Source of the DNA: Armatimonadota bacterium
GTDB lineage: Bacteria > Sysuimicrobiota > Sysuimicrobiia > Sysuimicrobiales > Kaftiobacteriaceae
Assembly: GCA_031081675.1 (NCBI GenBank)
Contig: JAVHLZ010000001.1
Coordinates: forward strand, 76,944 to 140,943
Length of the DNA: 64,000 bases
Reading direction: 5' to 3'
Shown here piece by piece: positions 17,362 to 25,950 of the stretch. The stretch's first letter is position 1; each line of letters begins with the position of its first letter. The translations under genes and the position numbers were made by a program. The notes below the pieces were generated by a model. That model did no database searches and was not told the DNA's origin. It worked only from the letters and a program-made list of their open reading frames with translations.

Positions 17362-18240
17362 TCAGGGTATGTCCCGCAGGCTTCCGTGCCGCGGACTCCA
17401 ACGCATCAGGTGATTCCCCAGGGCCGTGATCCCCAGGTTCATCAGCAGGACGACGGCCAGCAGCGCCACGATGCCGGCGAACAGGCCGGGCGTGTCCAGC
17501 CAGCCGGCGGCGCGGCTGATCAGGTGGCCCACGCCCCGGTTGCTGGAGATGAACTCGCCCACGATGGCGCCGATCATGGCCTGGGGAACGGTGATCTGCA
17601 GGGCGGCCACCACGAACGGCGTCGCCGCCGGAAAGACCACCTTACGCGTCAGGTCCCACTGGGACGCGCCCATCACCCGGGCCACCTGCAGCAGCTGCGG
17701 CGGGGCCGCCCGGATGCCGGCGATGGTGTTGATGAACACGATGAAGAACACCATCACGGCCGCGACGGCGATCTTGCTGGCGATGCCGATGCCAAACCAC
17801 AGGATGAACAGGGGCGCCAGGGCGATGCGGGGGATCCCGTAAAACGCCACCAGGAAGGGCTCCACGATCCGGTACACCAGGTCCGACCGTGCCAGGACAA
17901 ACCCCAGGACCAGGCCGGCAGCCGCACCCAGGACGTACCCCGCCAGCGCCTCGACCACCGTGAACTGCAGGTGGTACAGCAGCTGTTCGCGGACCAGCAT
18001 CGCCCACAGGGAGGCGGCGATGTGGGTGGGCTTGCTCACAAAGAACTGGTCTACGATCCGCCCCGAACTCAGCTCCCACCCCAGGAGGGCCGCCGCCGCG
18101 AACGCCAGCCGCCCCGCGGTGATGGCCCGCCCTGCCGCCCGCAGGCGCGACCGCTCCGCCTGCTCCGCCTCCCTCACCAGCCGCGCCCCGCGGTCGTCGA
18201 CACCCCCCACGGGTCGCACCGCCAGATCCCGCACGCTCAC
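17362..18240 (-). CDS. SsuC/TauC-like ABC permease
   Basis: This 292-residue permease has a BPD-type EAA loop PPQLLQVARVMGASQWDLTR and several membrane helices (for example AVAAVMVFFIVFINTIAGI). The GTG at 18240 overlaps the ATPase stop as GTGA, the reason for this start; the open frame continues upstream inside the ATPase gene. The product belongs to the sulfonate/nitrate/taurine permease family and partners the neighbouring binding protein and ATPase. Confidence 0.9.
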   Translation of the reverse strand: MSVRDLAVRPVGGVDDRGARLVREAEQAERSRLRAAGRAITAGRLAFAAAALLGWELSSGRIVDQFFVSKPTHIAASLWAMLVREQLLYHLQFTVVEALAGYVLGAAAGLVLGFVLARSDLVYRIVEPFLVAFYGIPRIALAPLFILWFGIGIASKIAVAAVMVFFIVFINTIAGIRAAPPQLLQVARVMGASQWDLTRKVVFPAATPFVVAALQITVPQAMIGAIVGEFISSNRGVGHLISRAAGWLDTPGLFAGIVALLAVVLLMNLGITALGNHLMRWSPRHGSLRDIP

Positions 18241-19049
18241 GGTGTCCCCACCTCCAGCTCCGTCGCGGCGATCTCCTCCCGCAGGTCCCGCCACAGCCGG
18301 TCGTAAAATGCGGCAAACCCGGGAGCCGCGTGGATGTGAAAGACGTCCCGCGGCCGGGGCAGGGGGACTTGGTACACCCGCTTGATGGTCCCGGGGCCGC
18401 GGCTGAACAGCGCGATGTCGTCGGACAGCGCGATGGCCTCCACCAGATCATGGGTGACGAAAACCACCGTCTTGCCGCTGCCCTCCCACAATTTCAGGAG
18501 CTCATCCTGCAGGATCACCCGGGTCTGAGCGTCCAGGGGGCCGAAGGGCTCGTCCATCAGCAGCACGTCGGGGTCGTAGATCAGGGTGCGGATCAGCGCC
18601 GTGCGCTTGCGCATGCCCCCGGACAGCTCGTGGGGATAGTGGTGCTCAAACCCCGCCAGGCCCACCTGCGCGATGTACCGCGCGGCCAGCTCCCGCCGCC
18701 GCCCGGCGGGCACGCCCCGGAACTCCAGGGCCAGCTCCACATTCTCCTGAAGGCTCCGCCAGGGCAGCAGGTTGTCGTCCTGGGTGATGTAACCCACCCG
18801 GGTGTTGACGCCCGTGACCGGGCGGCCGTCGAACAGAATCTCGCCCTCGGTGGGCCGGACCAGTCCGGCGATCATGTTGAGGAAGGTGGATTTGCCGCAT
18901 CCCGACGGACCCACCAGGCTGACGAACCGGCCGCGGCCCACGTCCAGCGAGACATCCCGCAGGGCCAGCGCCGCCCGGGGCTGGCGACCGCCGCGAGAGA
19001 CAAAGACCTTGTACACGTGCCGGGCGACGATGACTGAACCGTCGGGCAT
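18237..19049 (-). CDS. SsuB/TauB-like ABC ATPase
   Basis: This 270-residue ATPase has Walker A GPSGCGKST, Q-loop YITQDDNLLPWRSL, signature ELSGGMRKRTALIRTL, Walker B VLLMDEPFGPLD and H-loop VVFVTHDLVEAI. The LLPWR segment is typical of the nitrate/sulfonate/bicarbonate family. ATG 19049 is favoured by a GGAGGAG site eight bases upstream; an in-frame start at 19079 is less well placed. The 111-base leader before it is described among the findings. Confidence 0.92.
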   Translation of the reverse strand: MPDGSVIVARHVYKVFVSRGGRQPRAALALRDVSLDVGRGRFVSLVGPSGCGKSTFLNMIAGLVRPTEGEILFDGRPVTGVNTRVGYITQDDNLLPWRSLQENVELALEFRGVPAGRRRELAARYIAQVGLAGFEHHYPHELSGGMRKRTALIRTLIYDPDVLLMDEPFGPLDAQTRVILQDELLKLWEGSGKTVVFVTHDLVEAIALSDDIALFSRGPGTIKRVYQVPLPRPRDVFHIHAAPGFAAFYDRLWRDLREEIAATELEVGTP

Positions 19050-19160
19050 CGAATCTCCTCCGGCAGAGAGTTCCGGCAAGCCGTGAATTTCCTGTGTAGT
19101 TGGCGTCCCTGGGAGGGGTTTCCTCCAGGCGCCCCGGGATCGTGAGTGCGCAACCGGCCC

Positions 19161-19886
19161 TCAGGCGCGGCCGTACACGGGGATGACCGCGCCCGCCAGC
19201 GGCGCGGCTGCGGGGGACGCGAGAAACGCCAGGACCCGCGCCAGCTCCGCCGGCTTCACCCACCGGCTCGGGTCGGCCCGGGGAAACGCCCGGCGGTTGG
19301 CCTCGGTGTCCAAGATGGAAGGCAGGACGCAGGTGACGACGATCCCCTGGTCCTTGACCTCCTCGGCCAGGGTCCGGCTGAAGGCGACCACGGCCGCCTT
19401 GGCGGCGTTGTAGGCCGCCTGCCGGGGGGCGGGCTGGACCGCGGTCCGGGATCCCACGGTCACAATCCTTCCGGTGCGGCGCGCCAGCATGTGGGGCAGG
19501 ACGGTCCGGCAGCACAGGACCGCCGTGGTGAGGTTGAGGGTGAGCATGCGGGCCCACTCGTCCAGGGGTGCCTCGTGCACGCCGCGGCCTCCCTCCCACC
19601 CGCCGACCAGGCACAGGAGGGCGTCGATCCGGCCGAAGCGGGCCAGGGCGGCCTCCGCCATCGCCGCCGCCCCCGCCTCGGTGGAGACGTCGGCGCGCAC
19701 CGCCGCGCACCGGTCCCGCAGGTCCGCGGGCAGATCCAGCGCCGCCGCGACGTCGGCCACGTCGGCGGCCACCACCTGCGCCCCCTCCGCCAGACACGCC
19801 CGCACCGTCTCGCGGCCCAGGCTGCCGGCGGCGCCGGTGACGACGGCGACGGTATCCCCCAGCATCGCGGAAGGCGTGCCGGGCAC
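19161..19886 (-). CDS. short-chain dehydrogenase/reductase
   Basis: This 241-residue NAD(P)-dependent SDR has the cofactor motif TGAAGSLG near residue 17, the NAG equivalent in TLNLTTAV, the catalytic Ser in VTVGSRTAV and the YxxxK pair as YNAAK. The GTG at 19886 or the ATG at 19865 could start it; the first is seven bases from the preceding stop. It is the last of a four-gene minus-strand series with no obvious pathway link. The substrate is unknown. Confidence 0.88.
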   Translation of the reverse strand: MPGTPSAMLGDTVAVVTGAAGSLGRETVRACLAEGAQVVAADVADVAAALDLPADLRDRCAAVRADVSTEAGAAAMAEAALARFGRIDALLCLVGGWEGGRGVHEAPLDEWARMLTLNLTTAVLCCRTVLPHMLARRTGRIVTVGSRTAVQPAPRQAAYNAAKAAVVAFSRTLAEEVKDQGIVVTCVLPSILDTEANRRAFPRADPSRWVKPAELARVLAFLASPAAAPLAGAVIPVYGRA

Positions 19887-19892
19887 CAGACG

Positions 19893-20402
19893 TCAGGAAC
19901 CCGGCGGGGCGGTGCCGGACCGCGCACCCTGCCGCCGGCGGACCTCGGCCAGGACGGCGGCCACCCGCTCCAGGAAGCGCTGGTCTTCGGCCCCGAACGC
20001 GTTGGGCACGGTGCTGTCGATGTCGATCTCCCCCACCACCCGCCCGCCGTCGACGATGGGGACCACGATCTCCGAGCGGGTGGAGGGAAAGCACGCCAGG
20101 TAGCGGGGGTCGCGGCTGACGTCGGGAACCACCTCGGTCCGGCCCGAGGCGGCGGCGGCTCCGCAGATGCCGGTGCCGATGGGGATGCGCGTGTGCCGGG
20201 TGGCCTGCGGCCCCCGCCACTCGCCCAGGACCAGGTCGCCGCCCTCCACCCAGTACAGCCCCACCCAGGAGTACGCGGGGAAGCGGTCGTGCAGGTAGTC
20301 CACGATGGCCTGGGCGGCGTCGGGACGGCGGGCGAGATCCAGGATGTCGCGGTAGGCGTCGTCGAACCCGGGCACGACCCCCTCCCGCCGGTCAGCGCTC
20401 AT
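19893..20402 (-). CDS. GAF-domain protein, free methionine-R-sulfoxide reductase-like
   Basis: This 169-residue single GAF domain includes YSWVGLYWVEGGDLVLGEW, IGTGICGAAAASG, YLACFPSTRSEIVVPI and GEIDIDSTVPNAF. Cysteines in GICG and YLACF and the SEIVVP block are placed as in the fRMsr (YebR) family, which reduces free methionine sulfoxide. Whether a full catalytic Cys set is present cannot be proved by eye. It overlaps the preceding small gene by 11 bases. Confidence 0.8.
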   Translation of the reverse strand: MSADRREGVVPGFDDAYRDILDLARRPDAAQAIVDYLHDRFPAYSWVGLYWVEGGDLVLGEWRGPQATRHTRIPIGTGICGAAAASGRTEVVPDVSRDPRYLACFPSTRSEIVVPIVDGGRVVGEIDIDSTVPNAFGAEDQRFLERVAAVLAEVRRRQGARSGTAPPGS

Positions 20403-20817
20403 GCCACAGCGTGCTGGGGCGCAGGTGTCGCGCCAACCCCAGCTGGGAAGCCATCAGGCCGGTCCACCCCAGGACCCCCTCCACGATCCCCAGCAACCGC
20501 TCTTCCGCCTGTTCCGGAGGCGCCGAGGCGCTGGCGGCGGCCACCATGGCCAGGACCTGCCGGCTGACCGACTCCACGTCGTCCAGCAGGTCCCGCCCCG
20601 CCCGCAGGGCCGCAGGACTCAGAGCCGGCGCGCGGGATGCCAGTTCCCGCCGTCGGGCCGCGGCCCACCGGGCCAGTTCCTCCAGGGCCGGGCGGGCCGA
20701 CGCGGGCCCCCGCTCGACGGCCACGGTCACGTAGACCTGGAAGGCCCGCCAGACCTGGCGCACGATGCCGGCCAGGACCCTGCGCTCCTCGGAGGTGAAC
20801 GGCACCTGTGGCGTCAC
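20392..20817 (-). CDS. hypothetical helical protein
   Basis: This 141-residue protein is not recognised. It is largely alpha-helical and charged (PFTSEERRVLAGIVRQVWRA, ALEELARWAAARRRELA, AGRDLLDDVESVSRQVLAM), without a signal peptide or membrane span. GTG 20817 overlaps the upstream gene as GTGA, which supports this start over the long in-frame extension. It is co-expressed with the secreted-like protein before it and the GAF protein after it. Confidence 0.65.
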   Translation of the reverse strand: MTPQVPFTSEERRVLAGIVRQVWRAFQVYVTVAVERGPASARPALEELARWAAARRRELASRAPALSPAALRAGRDLLDDVESVSRQVLAMVAAASASAPPEQAEERLLGIVEGVLGWTGLMASQLGLARHLRPSTLWHER

Positions 20818-21200
20818 GGGGACCCTCCCAGTTCGGCGGCGTAGGTGATGCCGAACTCTCCCTCCCGGGTCCGCCACCCCCGGGCCAGGGTGCGGCCGCC
20901 CCGCAGCATGGCGTAGTGGATGACCTGCGGCCACAGCACGCCCATGATGGCGCCGGTGGCCAGCTCCGCCTCGCCCCGCATCTGCTCCCGGTTGCGCTGC
21001 ACGGTGTGGCCCGGGTGGTAGAGCACGGTGTCCCACGCAATGTCGATGCGCTGGCCGTCGGGTGAGACGACCACCCACCGCACGGTCCCCGGCCCCAGGA
21101 CGTTCTCGGCGAGGTTGCGCGCCACCTGGGCCGCCGGAGCGGCCGCCGCCCCCACCAGGGCCGCCGCCGCGATCGCCACCATCGCCCGCCCGCGCGTCAT
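20814..21200 (-). CDS. hypothetical secreted or membrane-anchored protein
   Basis: This 128-residue protein starts MTRGRAMVAIAAAALVGAAA, a likely signal peptide or N-terminal anchor ending near AAPAAQ. The rest (GTVRWVVVSPDGQRIDIAWD, RTREGEFGITYAAELGGS) looks like a small beta-rich domain. No family is recognised. It opens the minus-strand series that includes the GAF and SDR genes. Confidence 0.6.
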   Translation of the reverse strand: MTRGRAMVAIAAAALVGAAAAPAAQVARNLAENVLGPGTVRWVVVSPDGQRIDIAWDTVLYHPGHTVQRNREQMRGEAELATGAIMGVLWPQVIHYAMLRGGRTLARGWRTREGEFGITYAAELGGSP

Positions 21201-21301
21201 CGTCCGCCCGCCCCAGGTGAGGACGAGTTCCCTCCGCCCGGGCGCGGTTCCTGCCCGACAGGGAGGACGCCGGCGCCGGTGGAACTCTGCTGGCGAGCGC
21301 C

Positions 21302-21949
21302 GTGAGTCAGATGACCTCCCCGCTGCCGCCCGAGTCCGCCCCGCTGTCCACTGTGCTGGCCGAGGCGCTGGGCGACCGTGACCTGACCGTGGGCGAGCTG
21401 GCCGACCGGGTGGCCGAGCGTGGGTTCGGTCTGATCATGGTTGTCCTGGCCCTGCCCACCCTGATCCCCGTACTGCCGCCGGGGTCGGCGGCCACCGTCG
21501 GCCTGCTGTACATCATCCTGGCCGCCCAGATGCTGGCCGGGCTGCCCCGCCCCTGGCTGCCGGCTCGGGTCCGCCGCTACCGGCTCAGCGCGGCTGCGGT
21601 GCGGGCGCTGCGGGAACGCGGCCTGCCCCTGCTCCGGCGGGTGGAGCGCTACTCGCGGCCGCGGCTGGCCGGCCTGGACCAGCGGGTCGTGATGCGGGTG
21701 GTGGCGCTGGCCGTCCTCCTGCTGGGGGTGATCCTCCTGTCGCCACTCCCGTTTCTCAACACCCTCCCCGCCCTCACGGTCCTGGTCCTGGGCGTGGGCC
21801 TGCTGAACCGCGACGCGGTGGTGCTCGGCGCCGGCCTGGCCCTCACGGCGTCGGTGGTGGCCGCGGCGGCCGCGGGCGCGGGGGCCCTGGTGGCGCTGGT
21901 TCAGGCGCTGGCCGAGTGGCTGGCTCGGGTCCGGGAGAGGGTGCGATGA
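21302..21949 (+). CDS. ExoD-family exopolysaccharide synthesis membrane protein
   Basis: This 215-residue protein matches the ExoD family: GELADRVAERGFGLIMVVLA, LPTLIPVLPPGSAATVGLLY and AQMLAGLPRPWLPARVRRY, followed by C-terminal hydrophobic helices. ExoD affects exopolysaccharide production in rhizobia; the biochemical role is unclear. The GTG at 21302 is the reported start; no strong ribosome site is seen. Its stop overlaps the next gene as ATGA. Confidence 0.83.
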   Translation: MSQMTSPLPPESAPLSTVLAEALGDRDLTVGELADRVAERGFGLIMVVLALPTLIPVLPPGSAATVGLLYIILAAQMLAGLPRPWLPARVRRYRLSAAAVRALRERGLPLLRRVERYSRPRLAGLDQRVVMRVVALAVLLLGVILLSPLPFLNTLPALTVLVLGVGLLNRDAVVLGAGLALTASVVAAAAAGAGALVALVQALAEWLARVRERVR

Positions 21950-22935
21950 GCGGGCGGCGGATCCGCTGGGGCATCCTCAGCACGGCCCGCATCGCCGTGC
22001 GGCGGGTCCTGCCTGCCCTCCTGCGCAGCGAGACCGGCGTGGCCGTCGCGGTGGCCAGCCGCGATCCGGCGCGGGCGCGGGAGGTGGCGGATCGGTTCGG
22101 GATCCCCCGGGCCTACGGCAGCTACGAGGAGCTCCTGGCCGATCCGGACGTGGACGCCGTCTACACTCCCCTGCCCAACAGCCTCCACCGGGAGTGGACG
22201 ATCCGGGCGGCCCAGGCCGGCAAGCACGTCCTGTGCGAGAAGCCCCTGGCGGTGTCCAGCCGGGAGGCGGCGGAGATGGTGGACGCCTGCCGGCGTGCCG
22301 GGGTCCTGCTGCAGGAAGCCTTCATGTACCGGTTCCACCCCCAGATCGAGACCCTGCAGCATCTGGTGCGCGACGGCGCGGTGGGCACGCCCTGGCTGGT
22401 GCGGGCCGCGTTCACGTTCACCGTGGCCCGGCCCGAGGACATCCGGCTCGACCCCACCCTGGGCGGCGGCGGGCTGCTGGACGTGGGCTGCTACGGGGTC
22501 AACCTGAGCCGCCTGCTGCTGGGCGAGCCCCACACGGCGTGGGCAGCGGCCGTCTTCGAGGGGGGCGTGGACGTGAGGCTGGCAGCGGGGCTGGCGTGCG
22601 CCGGCGCCGCCGCCCTGGTGGACTGCGGCCTGCGGGCGCCGTACCGGCAGATGGCGGAGGTGGTGGGCACCGCGGGCACCATCACCCTGCCCCGGCCGTT
22701 TCAGCCGGAGGAAGAGCCGGCGGTCCTCGTGGTGCGCCGCGGGGACCGGGAGGAGCAGCTGGTGGTGGAGGGGACCAACCAGTACACCCGGATGCTCGAC
22801 CATATGGGGCGGTGCCTGCTGGAGGACCGCCCTCCGCGCTACCCGCCCGAGGACGCCGTGGCCAACATGCGGGTGCTGGACGCCCTGGCCGCCTCCGCGC
22901 GCACGGGAGAGACGGTGAGGATCGGGAAGCGGTGA
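21946..22935 (+). CDS. Gfo/Idh/MocA-family NAD(P)-dependent oxidoreductase
   Basis: This 329-residue sugar-type dehydrogenase begins with a Rossmann fold (IRWGILSTARIA) and has the family motif CEKPLAVSSREAAEMVDACR with the catalytic Lys of EKP. EAFMYRFHPQIETLQ and GGGGLLDVGCYGVN are further conserved blocks. ATG 21946 overlaps the ExoD stop (ATGA). The likely substrate is a sugar or cyclitol; the ExoD link suggests polysaccharide metabolism, but this is inference. Confidence 0.9.
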   Translation: MSGRRIRWGILSTARIAVRRVLPALLRSETGVAVAVASRDPARAREVADRFGIPRAYGSYEELLADPDVDAVYTPLPNSLHREWTIRAAQAGKHVLCEKPLAVSSREAAEMVDACRRAGVLLQEAFMYRFHPQIETLQHLVRDGAVGTPWLVRAAFTFTVARPEDIRLDPTLGGGGLLDVGCYGVNLSRLLLGEPHTAWAAAVFEGGVDVRLAAGLACAGAAALVDCGLRAPYRQMAEVVGTAGTITLPRPFQPEEEPAVLVVRRGDREEQLVVEGTNQYTRMLDHMGRCLLEDRPPRYPPEDAVANMRVLDALAASARTGETVRIGKR

Positions 22936-22958
22936 AGGTCGGGACGTTGAAGGTTTTA

Positions 22959-22999
22959 CCCTTTTCCCTTTTCCTTTTTCCCTCTTCCCTCTTCCCTCC
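22959..22999. repeat. pyrimidine tract of the dispersed R/Y family
   Basis: A nearly pure C/T run lies between convergent genes, built from CCCTTTT and CCCTCTT units and preceded by GTTGAAGGTTTTA. It belongs to the same family as the tracts at 25855, 48935 and 63971. Confidence 0.8.
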
Positions 23000-23010
23000 G
23001 GTGTCAACTC

Positions 23011-23763
23011 TCATAGACCCCGCACGATCAGGTTGACCCCGCTCAGCAGGACCAGGAACAGGACCAGCCGCCGGAACAGGGGGCCGGGCAGCCGGTCCTG
23101 GATCCAGAATCCCGCCCGGGTCCCCACCACCACCGGCAGAAAGGTCACCACGGCGTAGGCCAGCAGGCGGGGCGTGTACAGGCCCAGCCGCCAGTAGCTG
23201 ACCACCTGGGTGAGTCCGCCCACAAAGAACGACAGGGTGAGCCAGAACACGAAGCCGCGCTTGTCCACGGGCAGCGACTGGACGTAGGCGGCGATCAGGG
23301 GGGCGAAGATGCCGGTGATCCCGCCCATCACTCCGGCCGCCAGGCCCACCGCGGGACCCACCAGCCGCTCGGCGCGGGCGGGAACGGCGGGGGACCGATC
23401 GACCAGCCCCGCCCCGCCCAGCGCCACGGCCGTGACGCCCACCAGGACCGATAAGACCTGGGGGTCCAGGCGGCGCAGGAACTGGGCGCCCACCACCGTC
23501 CCCGCCACCACGCCCACCAGCAGCCCGCCGAAGCGGGGCAGGTCCTCCCGGCGGGCCCCGCCCCGGGACAGGATCAGGAAGTTGCTGAAGACCACCGCGA
23601 CGGCAATGAGCACCACCGCGGTGCGGGCGCCGATCAGGTTGGCCGCCAGGGGCACCGCGATCAGGGGAAAGCCGAATCCCAGCGCGCCCTTGACCGCCGA
23701 CGCGAATGCCACCACCAGCATGACAAGGGCGAACGCACCGTTGGGAGCCAGAGCGCCGTCCAC
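23011..23763 (-). CDS. TSUP (TauE/SafE) family membrane permease
   Basis: This 250-residue protein has seven to eight hydrophobic spans and the TSUP motif FASAVKGALGFGFPLIAVPL near the N-terminus, with AAGVMGGITGIFAPLIAAYV in the middle. TSUP proteins export sulfite or sulfoacetate or take up sulfur anions and metabolites. It starts with GTG one base after the C45 gene stop, so the two are probably co-translated. Confidence 0.88.
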   Translation of the reverse strand: MDGALAPNGAFALVMLVVAFASAVKGALGFGFPLIAVPLAANLIGARTAVVLIAVAVVFSNFLILSRGGARREDLPRFGGLLVGVVAGTVVGAQFLRRLDPQVLSVLVGVTAVALGGAGLVDRSPAVPARAERLVGPAVGLAAGVMGGITGIFAPLIAAYVQSLPVDKRGFVFWLTLSFFVGGLTQVVSYWRLGLYTPRLLAYAVVTFLPVVVGTRAGFWIQDRLPGPLFRRLVLFLVLLSGVNLIVRGL

Positions 23764-23764
23764 G

Positions 23765-24877
23765 TCAGGCCAGCGGGATCTCCCGGTAGTCGGCCTCGCA
23801 GGGCGGGCCCGCCGCCACGTACAGGCGTCGCGCCGACAGGTCCATCACCACCGACACCACCGTCTGCACCCGCTCCTCCTCCGGCAGGGCGGGATTGAGG
23901 TGCCGGCAGACCGACTCGGGGCGACCGTCGTGGTCCCGCAGCACCCGCATCAGATCATCCCGGGAGATCCCGCCCCGTTCCCGGGACGCCTGCAGCAGCC
24001 GCCGCGCCCGCGCGGCCCGGTGGTAGGTGGACGCCCGCTCCTCGGCCAGGGGCTGGTCGACTCCCAGCGCGCGGGAATCCTCGAAGTGGTTGGCGTGGAC
24101 CAGGACGCCCCCGGACGGCGACAGCAGGCGGACCGCGCGCGGGGCGGCCTCCACGTCCACGACCCGCGCGGTCCCGTCGGCCTGCCCGAGGAGGAAGTTG
24201 GCGGAGCAGGCGCGCTCCTCCCCGGCGATGACCTCCACGGCGTCGTCCGCCGACGCCAGGCCGAGGATCTTCCACGTCCGCACGTGGAAGGGTGACCTCA
24301 GGCGCGCCCAGTCGTCGTCGGTGGACAGCAGCCCGTTGACCGCCAGGCCCAGCCCGGCCGCGTTGAGGCCGATCTTGCCTCCCACGATGCCGGCCTCGGT
24401 GAACGCGACCACCCGCAGGCCGTCCCGGCCGGCCGTCCGCATCATCACGCCCCGCACCTGGGGAAACCAGTCCCAGTTCTGCGCCAGCCACAGGTGGCCG
24501 TCGGCCGATGCCTCGGGCGTCACGGCGACGGCCGTGCACCCGGACGGCAGGCGCAGCCGAGCGCGGTTGAGGGCGGAATACTGGCTGTACAGCAGCTCGT
24601 AGCGGACGTTGAGCGCCGTCAGGTCCTCCAGGGGCAATCCGCTGCCCTCGGCCAGGGCCCGCAGGGCGGTGGCGTAGCCGGGGTCGGCGCCCTCGATGAC
24701 GGGCAGGTACGCCCGGGCGCGCTCCCGCACCTGCGCCGCAGACAGGTGCGCCTCCCGGGCGAACCGGTCGAAGTACACCGCCAGGTTGGCGGCGATGAGG
24801 TCGCGGGCGGCTCGGCCGTGCTCCCACCCGCTGGCGGCGGGCTCCGGGGGCAGGTCCAGCACCATCAGGGCGCTCAT
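23765..24877 (-). CDS. C45-family peptidase / acyl-CoA:6-aminopenicillanic acid acyltransferase-like
   Basis: This 370-residue Ntn-hydrolase-fold protein is related to the fungal acyltransferase that makes penicillins. The nucleophile is the Cys in RLPSGCTAVAVTPEA, normally exposed by self-cleavage before that Cys. Supporting blocks are WLAQNWDW, GIVGGKIGLNAAGLGLAVNG, VHANHFEDSRA and AGPPCEADYREIPL. ATG 24877 starts the family domain; the frame is open farther upstream. It lies in a gene pair with the TSUP permease. The natural amide substrate is unknown. Confidence 0.85.
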   Translation of the reverse strand: MSALMVLDLPPEPAASGWEHGRAARDLIAANLAVYFDRFAREAHLSAAQVRERARAYLPVIEGADPGYATALRALAEGSGLPLEDLTALNVRYELLYSQYSALNRARLRLPSGCTAVAVTPEASADGHLWLAQNWDWFPQVRGVMMRTAGRDGLRVVAFTEAGIVGGKIGLNAAGLGLAVNGLLSTDDDWARLRSPFHVRTWKILGLASADDAVEVIAGEERACSANFLLGQADGTARVVDVEAAPRAVRLLSPSGGVLVHANHFEDSRALGVDQPLAEERASTYHRAARARRLLQASRERGGISRDDLMRVLRDHDGRPESVCRHLNPALPEEERVQTVVSVVMDLSARRLYVAAGPPCEADYREIPLA

Positions 24878-25061
24878 GGACGTTTCGGTTCGGCGCCGGA
24901 GCGCCAGACCCTGGCGGTCAGCCATGCGGCCTCTTCCGTCGGCGTCCTGGCATTTCCCCAGGATCGGTGAGATGGCCACGGACACAGACTCCCCCGCGCG
25001 GAGTCCTGGCCAGAGGGATGGCGACAGACCGACCGGCCCGCGGATGGAGAGAGGCGGACTG

Positions 25062-25793
25062 CTAAGCCAGCAGGCCCAGCTCGGCCAGGCGCAGGCGCAT
25101 CGCCTGCTGGGAGACCCGGAACTCCCGCGCCAGGTCGGCCACCACGGTGCGGACGGCCTCCGCCCGCTCCTGGGTCCCCAGGGCGCGCAGGATGATGGCC
25201 TGCTCCCGGGCGAACGCCTGGCGGACCCGGGCGGCCGGCATCAGCAGCTCGGCCGCGAACGCGCGGGCCTCGCGCTCCCTCGCCCGGCGGGCGGGCTCCT
25301 GCAGCGCCGGAGGGCCGCCGGGTTCCTCGCTGGCCACCAGGGTGCCGTGGCCGAGGACGGCGTGGGCCAGCTCTTCGGCCACCGCCCACCGCCGCTCGGC
25401 CTCGGTGCGGAACGGGTAGTCGCGGTTGAGGACCAGCACGCGGTGCCCTTCCTCCCCGCCCACGGTCCCGCGCACGCCGCCGGGCAGGCTGCGCCACTGG
25501 ACGGCGAAGCCCAGCCGCTGCGCCAGGGCCTCCACGTCCACGGGGACGTCGGCTCCGAAGGTGTCCAGGATCTCGCGGGCCTGGGCGGCTGCGGCCGACG
25601 CCGGCCGGCTGCGGCGGGAGGAGACGGCGGGGGCCAGGGCGGCCACCGCCTCGGCCTGCTCGGGGGTGAACGGCCGGCCGCCGCTTTCCAGCTGCAGCAG
25701 GCCGCACTCCAGGCACGCCCACGCCACCGGAGGCTCGCACTCGCTGGCAAAGCGCGGGGACATCTCGCTGTCGCAGACCGGACAGTGACGCAT
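25062..25793 (-). CDS. zinc-ribbon ImmA/IrrE-like protein
   Basis: This 243-residue protein has an N-terminal zinc-ribbon-like CPVC...CLEC set (C4, C7, C27, C30), then an ImmA/IrrE-type domain with RWAVAEELAHAVLGHG (136-150), and ends with an HTH-like FRVSQQAMRLRLAELGLL. In the usual family motif HExxH the first His would fall at residue 140, where this protein has Glu (EELAH), so zinc protease activity is in doubt. ATG 25793 is chosen because the ribbon follows directly. The partner regulator cleaved by such proteases is not adjacent. Confidence 0.75.
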   Translation of the reverse strand: MRHCPVCDSEMSPRFASECEPPVAWACLECGLLQLESGGRPFTPEQAEAVAALAPAVSSRRSRPASAAAAQAREILDTFGADVPVDVEALAQRLGFAVQWRSLPGGVRGTVGGEEGHRVLVLNRDYPFRTEAERRWAVAEELAHAVLGHGTLVASEEPGGPPALQEPARRAREREARAFAAELLMPAARVRQAFAREQAIILRALGTQERAEAVRTVVADLAREFRVSQQAMRLRLAELGLLA

Positions 25794-25854
25794 CGACCTC
25801 ACGGGCACACCGCCGCAGGCGGGGATTTCCCCTCCGGGACGGGGGAATCCTTGT

Positions 25855-25910
25855 GGAGAAGGGAAGAGGGAAGAAGGAAGAGGGAAGAGGGGAAAAGGAA
25901 AAGGGAAAAA
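25855..25910. repeat. purine tract of the dispersed R/Y family
   Basis: This 56-base stretch is almost only G and A, built from GGGAAGA, AGGAAGA and GGAAAA units and followed by a G/T-rich segment whose complement reads GTTGAAGGTTGGAGGTTGG. It lies in the gap between the helicase stop and the ImmA-like gene start. Confidence 0.85.
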
Positions 25911-25950
25911 CTTCAACCGCCAACCTCCAACCTTCAACGCAGTCAAGGCG

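Noticed and set aside
15479..17413. A 644-codon plus-strand frame spanning the FAH copy and the SsuA-like gene
   Set aside because: It crosses a strong hairpin and runs antisense to a clear solute-binding protein; its composition is that of a shadow frame.
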